From assembly GCA_902729315.2 (NCBI GenBank), contig LR746275.1, forward strand, positions 1,582,501 to 1,646,500: a stretch of 64,000 nucleotides of DNA, written 5' to 3'. Positions 63,701 through 64,000 of the stretch are shown in pieces. This DNA comes from Spirodela intermedia. Lineage: Eukaryota > Streptophyta > Magnoliopsida > Alismatales > Araceae. The notes beneath the pieces are model-generated. The model saw only the letters and a program-made list of their open reading frames with translations, was not told the DNA's origin and made no database searches. Made by a program: the position numbers and the translations under genes. Each line of letters starts with the position of its first letter. Within the stretch, counting starts at the first letter, position 1.

Positions 63701-64000
63701 CCCAATGTTGGGGGAGACATCAATTTCTAGAATTCATTGATTTTTTTGATCATTTATTTCAGCGTAATTATTCTCTAATTACTTTTAAGAACCAAAAAGT
63801 AAATTCATTCAAAATATAAGCGTAAAAAATGGAAATATCTGACGATTAATTATTCAATAATCTTTCAACGAGGGAAATTTTCACATGGGTGGGATTAGAT
63901 TTAAGAAGTATTTAGACATCAATTTTCTTAATTATTTTTAACCGAAATTTTTCGAGGAAGGGAACTTAAGAGCACTAAAATGAACAGAAAATCCAAGCAA
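57781..64000. other. AT-rich gene desert
   Basis: No coding region, RNA gene or clear domain of a mobile element seen. Frames are short and the sequence is dominated by A/T runs; an (AT)n tract lies at ~63404-63427. Probably old, degraded repeat DNA. Confidence 0.5.

Overview
This is a stretch of flowering-plant nuclear DNA. Its genes are split by GT-AG introns, encode plant-type proteins, and lie far apart in AT-rich DNA full of decayed retrotransposons and (GA/CT)n microsatellites. The 5' exons are very GC-rich (UMP synthase exon 1, the glutaredoxin-like gene, IPT) while later exons and introns are AT-rich. That gradient is typical of monocots, so a monocot is my best guess; the species cannot be read from the sequence.

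Layout. 1-1.1 kb: AT-rich DNA with a diverged tandem repeat. 1.1-3.5 kb (+): six-exon UMP synthase. 3.5-9.7 kb: AT-rich DNA with a stop-riddled Ty3/gypsy pol relic (7.4-8.8 kb). 9.8-11.4 kb: two unassigned open segments and a decayed PPR-like gene. 12.5-13.1 kb (-): intronless glutaredoxin-like protein with a C-terminal Cys-rich domain. 13.5-22.5 kb: gene desert with a second gypsy relic (minus strand) and a 102-bp minisatellite. 23.2-36.0 kb (-): an 18-exon orthologue of FY, the WD40 subunit of the mRNA 3'-end processing machinery; the exons join into a clean 655-residue frame. 36.2-37.2 kb: ~350-bp diverged tandem repeats upstream of FY. 37.6-38.7 kb (-): a possible two-exon small-protein gene. 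40.0-45.9 kb (+): six-exon PhzF-family protein (310 residues). 47.6-49.0 kb (+): Ty1/copia pol relic. 50.2-50.6 kb (+): secreted eight-cysteine (LTP-like) protein with a His-rich insertion. 52.4-53.4 kb (-): intronless adenylate isopentenyltransferase (cytokinin synthesis). 53.5-64 kb: no recognisable gene.

The genes are unrelated in function (pyrimidine synthesis, redox-like, RNA 3' processing, PhzF-like, secreted 8-Cys, cytokinin) and form no pathway or cluster. The most interesting points are: a valine where the PhzF family has its catalytic glutamate; an exactly duplicated 262-bp segment across an exon/intron junction of the same gene; a 33-residue segment with 16 histidines inside the eight-cysteine domain; CT-rich microsatellites just upstream of four start codons, always CT on the coding strand; and an out-of-frame upstream ORF overlapping the UMP synthase start. 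All gene models are read by eye from splice signals and recall of the families, without database searches.
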